Assembly: GCA_947473475.1 (NCBI GenBank)
Contig: CANJBZ010000023.1
Coordinates: forward strand, 1-64,000
DNA length: 64,000 nucleotides
From: Alphaproteobacteria bacterium
Lineage (GTDB): Bacteria > Pseudomonadota > Alphaproteobacteria > Micropepsales > Micropepsaceae
Reading direction: 5' to 3'
Part shown: positions 58,166 through 64,000 of the stretch, in pieces
How positions within the stretch are numbered: the stretch's first letter is position 1
Layout of the letters: each line of letters begins with the position of its first letter
Notes under the pieces: model-generated
The model's database searches: none
What the model was told of the DNA's origin: nothing
Seen by the model: only the letters and a program-made list of their open reading frames with translations
Made by a program: the position numbers and the translations under genes

Positions 58166-58954
58166 TTAGCGCGAAGTGGCGTGGCTGGTTTGGGGGAATT
58201 GCAGGAGCGCAGCGCCTAAGATCGGGCCGTAGTCGTGCGCTTGCAAGATCACGGCGATGCCGTCGTGCTTCATGTTGGCGAGGTTCAAGGGCAAATCGAT
58301 CTTCATCGCTTCGCCTGTCCATTCACCGGCGCGCTGCAGATCGCGCACGACGTTCGTGTAGGTCAGCATATGATCGCGGTTTTCGCCGCCGCCGACATTC
58401 ACCATGCCATGCACGAGCGTCCGCATCACCCAGATGGTCGCCATCGGGCGGATTTTCGTCTTTGCGGCAGGAATGGCGATTTCCAGGCGCCCGGACGCAG
58501 TGCCCACCAGAACCGGCACGGAAGGTTCGCCCAAGCCGTCATTGGCGCGGGCGGATAGCGCCGCGAAGACCCGGTCACGCTGATTACCAACCACATCGAA
58601 GCGGCCGTCGATGATCATCTGCGGCGTATAGATGCCGGAATGGCTCATGGTACGGGCATAGGACCGCTGGCGCTGGGTGTTTGCTTCGGTCGCGAAGGTG
58701 TCCTTCCAGCCGAGCATGTCCCAGTAGGTGATCGGCAGGGACAGCGCGATGACGTCTCTGCGCTTGGCAAGGTCGCTCAGCAAGCGGTCGGCGGCCGGGC
58801 AGTCGCTGCAGCCCTGGCTGGTGAACAGCTCAACCACCACCGGCCGCGGAGCGGGAGAAGGCATGACCGGCTGACCCGCCCACGCTGCTTGCGTCAGCGT
58901 TGCGGTGAGAATTCCCAGTGCGGTGTAAAGCCAGCGTCCCATCGGCAAAACCAT
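58166..58954 (-). CDS. DUF1223 thioredoxin-fold secreted protein
   Basis: A 262-residue exported protein with a signal peptide (1-26, ending AWA) and the DUF1223 core VVELFTSQGCSDCPAADRLLSDLA, with a CxxC pair, then LPITYWDMLGWKDTFA and YTPQMIIDGRFDVVG. The fold is thioredoxin-like and a redox role is likely, but no substrate is known. A second Met (58942) may be the start. Confidence 0.88.
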   Translation of the reverse strand: MVLPMGRWLYTALGILTATLTQAAWAGQPVMPSPAPRPVVVELFTSQGCSDCPAADRLLSDLAKRRDVIALSLPITYWDMLGWKDTFATEANTQRQRSYARTMSHSGIYTPQMIIDGRFDVVGNQRDRVFAALSARANDGLGEPSVPVLVGTASGRLEIAIPAAKTKIRPMATIWVMRTLVHGMVNVGGGENRDHMLTYTNVVRDLQRAGEWTGEAMKIDLPLNLANMKHDGIAVILQAHDYGPILGAALLQFPQTSHATSR

Positions 58955-59047
58955 AGGCCGAAAGACGGAATTTCCCCAAGGGGGCGGTGCATCAATTTGG
59001 GTTGAGTGCGCCCGCGAACGGGCGCACTCCCCAAATTCGTCACATCT

Positions 59048-61756
<2,709 letters not shown>

Positions 61757-61964
61757 AACTACCCCCGAAAAAATGGTGAATCGGGCGCGGACATTAATGA
61801 TATTCCGCACCCAAGGCTATGCGTCGCTTATCCGCTCTTTATCCGTAGTCTGGCATAGAGTGGAAACGCAAAGGTGAAACTCCGTCCATATTCTTGCCAA
61901 CTTCCAGGCGTTATTCCGCTTGGCACATGAAAAGCTCATCCCAGAACGGCCGGCCCCGCATGTC

Positions 61965-62741
61965 ATGCGACAGATATATCCCGTGAGACTGCCAGTATGC
62001 ATCGCCGTTCTTGTGCTCGCCACCGGCGCCGGCTTTGCCGCTTTGGCGCAACAGGCATCGCCCCAACCGCCTCCCGCCGCACGCCTTCCTCTGGCGCCCG
62101 CAAGCGCCCTTCCCAGGGACGGGACATACATCGCCAATGATAAAATTGGATTTACGGTCGATCACCAGAGCGGCTTGGTGCGCTTGCGCTTCGTCGACAA
62201 TGACGAAGTGTTCTACCTGACCAGCGAGGCCGCCCCGATGGGCGGGCACGTCCTGAAATACGACACCGGCGCGGTGGCCCTGCACGTGACTGTCTTTGGC
62301 GCGGTGACGCTTTATACGCCCGCGGCCAAGGGCGGCCTGCCCGTTGAATATGTCGATGTGCCCACCAGCGTTGATCCCGCGCCGGTGGCCGCGAAGGACA
62401 TGAAGATGTTCGCGGCAAAGCTCGCTCAGGAGCTGTCGTCGGGCAACGATTTCGCCATCGGCTTCGCGGCCGACTGGGACAATATTCCGCGCTCGGACAT
62501 GCTGCGGCTGTTGATGTGCGATGCAATGCGCAACGCCACCTATGCGCTCGAAGAAGTCGCCAAGGGTCCCAAGCGCAGCGTAATCTCGGATCGCTTGCAC
62601 ATTGTGCGCGTGCTGCAGGGGCCAAAGCCGAACGTCACTGTGCAGCGCGGTATCCTGGCGGTCACCATAGCGCCGCAAGTTGGCCCCGCCGCGCGGCCGT
62701 CCTCGCTCGCCATCGCCCGCGCCCTGCAAGCGGCGCTTTAA
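61965..62741 (+). CDS. DUF4908-like secreted protein
   Basis: About 258 residues with a signal peptide (1-27, ending ALAQQ), a Pro/Ala-rich linker and a domain I associate with DUF4908 (IGFTVDHQSGLVRLRFVDNDEVFYLTSEAAPMGGHVLKYDTGAVALHVTVFGAVTLYTP), followed by a C-terminal helical part that may bind a cell-envelope partner. ATG 61965 gives a good signal peptide; 61920 is possible. It ends in the copy C repeat. Confidence 0.7.
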   Translation: MRQIYPVRLPVCIAVLVLATGAGFAALAQQASPQPPPAARLPLAPASALPRDGTYIANDKIGFTVDHQSGLVRLRFVDNDEVFYLTSEAAPMGGHVLKYDTGAVALHVTVFGAVTLYTPAAKGGLPVEYVDVPTSVDPAPVAAKDMKMFAAKLAQELSSGNDFAIGFAADWDNIPRSDMLRLLMCDAMRNATYALEEVAKGPKRSVISDRLHIVRVLQGPKPNVTVQRGILAVTIAPQVGPAARPSSLAIARALQAAL

Positions 62742-62753
62742 GTTCTGCGCCGA

Positions 62754-62853
62754 TAAAAAGGGGAACCACAAAGAACACCAAGAGACACAAAGGACACGAA
62801 GACGATTTGGCGCGCTTTGCGCGCCCGATTTCTACTTTGTGATTCCCCTTTTT
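62754..62853. repeat. CACAAAGGACAC inverted-repeat element, copy C
   Basis: GGGGAACCACAAAGAACACC, AAGAGACACAAAGGACACGA, a GGCGCGCTTTGCGCGCC hairpin loop and an inverse arm CTTTGTGATTCCCC with a T-run. It lies between the convergent DUF4908-like and DUF985 genes. It is shorter than copies A and B, and the terminal repeats are not visible. Confidence 0.7.
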
Positions 62854-63276
62854 TTAGCAGCCAGTAGGCGCCCAATTGGGCGGCGCCAGTTCGAAGCTGG
62901 CAAATTCAAATCCGGGTGCGACGGTGCAGCCGACCAGCGCATAGGCCCCAAGGGGTCGCGCGCTTTGCCAGCCATGCGCCGGCACGACCGCTTGCGGGCG
63001 TTCGCCGCGATCAAGCTGCGGACCCAGTGTGATCTGCTGGACGCCCGTATCGGTGGCGATGGAAAGCGCCAGCGGCCCACCGGCGTACCAATGCCAGACC
63101 TCCGCGGCATCGACGCGATGCCAGTCCGAAACCTGTCCCGCGCGCAGCAGGTAATAAATCGCCGTCGAATGTGCGCGGTCCTCAACGCCGCCTTCGTCGC
63201 GGAAGGTTTCGCGGTAAAAACCGCCCTCGGGATGCGGCTTCAAATCCAGCGTCTTGATAATGTCGTCGGCGGTCAT
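62854..63276 (-). CDS. DUF985 cupin protein
   Basis: A 140-residue single-domain cupin of the DUF985 family: LKPHPEGGFYRETFRDE, STAIYYLLRAGQVSDWHRVDAAEVWHWYAGGPL, QAVVPAHGWQSARPLGAYALVGCTVAPGFEFASFEL. The His/Glu positions for metal binding are present. Function in bacteria is unknown. Its start overlaps the exonuclease stop by 4 bp, so the two are cotranscribed. Confidence 0.93.
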   Translation of the reverse strand: MTADDIIKTLDLKPHPEGGFYRETFRDEGGVEDRAHSTAIYYLLRAGQVSDWHRVDAAEVWHWYAGGPLALSIATDTGVQQITLGPQLDRGERPQAVVPAHGWQSARPLGAYALVGCTVAPGFEFASFELAPPNWAPTGC

Positions 63277-63869
63277 GCCGCAACTTTCACAAACGGATTG
63301 GGTGCGCCTTTTTCGATCAGCACGCGAAACCCCGTTGCAACCCCGCGCGCATCGGCCAGCGCATTATGCCTTTGGCCCTCGAACGTCGCGCCGGCCGCTT
63401 CGGCAACATCGCAGGCGCGCTTTCCGGTCAAATCGATGCCCTGTTCGGCAAACCATGGCACGGCATTGGAATAGCGCGGCAGCGCCCTTTCCCAGCCGTA
63501 GAGCTTAAGATTGCTGAGCAGAATCAAATCGTCACGCCCATGCGCGAAGGTTTCCGCACCGTCCACGAAATCGAGGAATGCGCGATAGGCGACGACGAAA
63601 TCCACGCCACGCGAGGCAACCGCGTCGTTGGTAATGCCAGTGAGTTCCACGAGATAATCCGACAGCACGGGATTCACGCGCGGCCGGATCAACATTTCAA
63701 ACGTGTCGACTTCCTTCAGCGTATGGCCGTCGAGTTTGACCGCGCCGATCTGCACCACCTCAGTAAGTTCGCCCGGACGCGTCCAGCGCGAGTCCATCGA
63801 GCCCTCCCAGGCGGTGAACTCCAGATCGAAAATCACCGCTTGAATTTTTTTTCTGCTCTTCACGCCCAC
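63273..63869 (-). CDS. DEDDh-type 3'-5' exonuclease
   Basis: A 198-residue exonuclease-domain protein with D-x-E in FDLEFTAWEG, the second Asp in the HGRDD region and the H-x4-D pair in RHNALADARG. It is related to ERI-1/KapD-type ribo-exonucleases. ATG 63869 is preceded by an AGAGGTGGGC segment. It is coupled to the DUF985 cupin gene. The remaining 131 bp to the window edge hold no gene that I can see. Confidence 0.88.
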   Translation of the reverse strand: MGVKSRKKIQAVIFDLEFTAWEGSMDSRWTRPGELTEVVQIGAVKLDGHTLKEVDTFEMLIRPRVNPVLSDYLVELTGITNDAVASRGVDFVVAYRAFLDFVDGAETFAHGRDDLILLSNLKLYGWERALPRYSNAVPWFAEQGIDLTGKRACDVAEAAGATFEGQRHNALADARGVATGFRVLIEKGAPNPFVKVAA

Positions 63870-64000
63870 CTCTGAACAAATTGTAACACGCTCAATCTAA
63901 CAGCTTTTCCGCCGCCCGAACGCCCGGTTTCATTTGCACACGCTTTCCTAAGTTCTTAAAGGTTCTAATGCCTCTACCGCCTGGCACGTGGCGGATGGGA
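63870..64000. other. Right-edge intergenic region
   Basis: AT-rich patches probably hold the promoter of the exonuclease-cupin pair, but I could not define -35/-10 hexamers with confidence. No reading frame is seen. Confidence 0.4.

Noticed and set aside
63945-63995. TGGCACGTGGCGG as a sigma-54 promoter
   Set aside because: The -24 half is perfect, but no GC doublet lies 10 bp after the GG, so it is not a -24/-12 promoter.

Overview
This window looks like chromosomal DNA of a free-living, flagellated alphaproteobacterium of moderately high GC. The signs are a CckA-type kinase joined to flagellar genes, FliX, a perfect CtrA-type box (TTAA-N7-TTAA), the alphaproteobacterial F1-ATPase zeta subunit, a GAAC-N7-GTAC SOS-like box before recA, the purC-purS-purQ-purL-bolA-grxD order, and the rplU-rpmA-obgE-proB-proA-nadD-rsfS-rlmH order. 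I cannot assign a genus. I found no rRNA, tRNA, CRISPR array, prophage or transposase gene.

Layout. 0-4.4 kb: an OprP/OprO-like porin behind a three-repeat Pho box, a hybrid histidine kinase and rppH. 4.5-14.9 kb: flagellar region 1, with fliL-fliM-DUF6468-motE-like-giant TPR protein on the minus strand, flgF-flgG-flgA-flgH on the plus strand behind a sigma-54-type promoter, then dksA and fliX. 15-21.6 kb: a minus-strand housekeeping run (rplU, rpmA, obgE, proB, proA, nadD, rsfS, rlmH). 21.6-31.4 kb: a phosphatase-like protein, alkB, a candidate small RNA, a class III aminotransferase, an EAL protein, puuD, lolA, gpsA, EVE and Rieske proteins and a secreted unknown. 31.4-38.9 kb: a PIN/Phd toxin-antitoxin pair, then flagellar region 2 (fliO-fliP; flgB-flgC-fliE-fliQ-fliR-flhB) running into cckA. 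39-49.1 kb: recA, alaS, a small membrane protein, two unrelated NADP isocitrate dehydrogenases in tandem, trmJ and rpsD. 49.3-54.8 kb: grxD, bolA and the purine operon with an embedded small CxxC protein, then the zeta subunit. 54.8-64 kb: DUF6356, an Lrp-type regulator, a degenerate GGDEF-EAL protein, DUF1223, acnA, a DUF4908-like protein, a DUF985 cupin and a DEDDh exonuclease.

How it fits together. CckA normally feeds phosphate to CtrA, and the divergent fliO/flgB control region next to cckA carries CtrA-type boxes. Early basal-body and export genes here, and sigma-54 rod and ring genes in region 1, resemble a Caulobacter-like flagellar hierarchy. Aconitase and the two isocitrate dehydrogenases supply 2-oxoglutarate and NADPH, and the two dehydrogenase genes have nearly identical promoter-like sequences.

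The most interesting unexplained signals are: (1) a candidate small RNA of about 137 nt at 22898-23034 with its own promoter, an upstream palindrome, a terminator and C-rich loops; (2) shared promoter architectures (rpsD with rplU; the two isocitrate dehydrogenases); (3) several families of inverted-repeat elements placed between convergent genes; (4) a probable CTG start in rsfS and a probable leaderless alaS mRNA; (5) a 1122-residue secreted TPR protein tied to the flagellar motor operon; (6) a CxxC protein translationally joined to purS. All of these come from reading the sequence; no database search was run.
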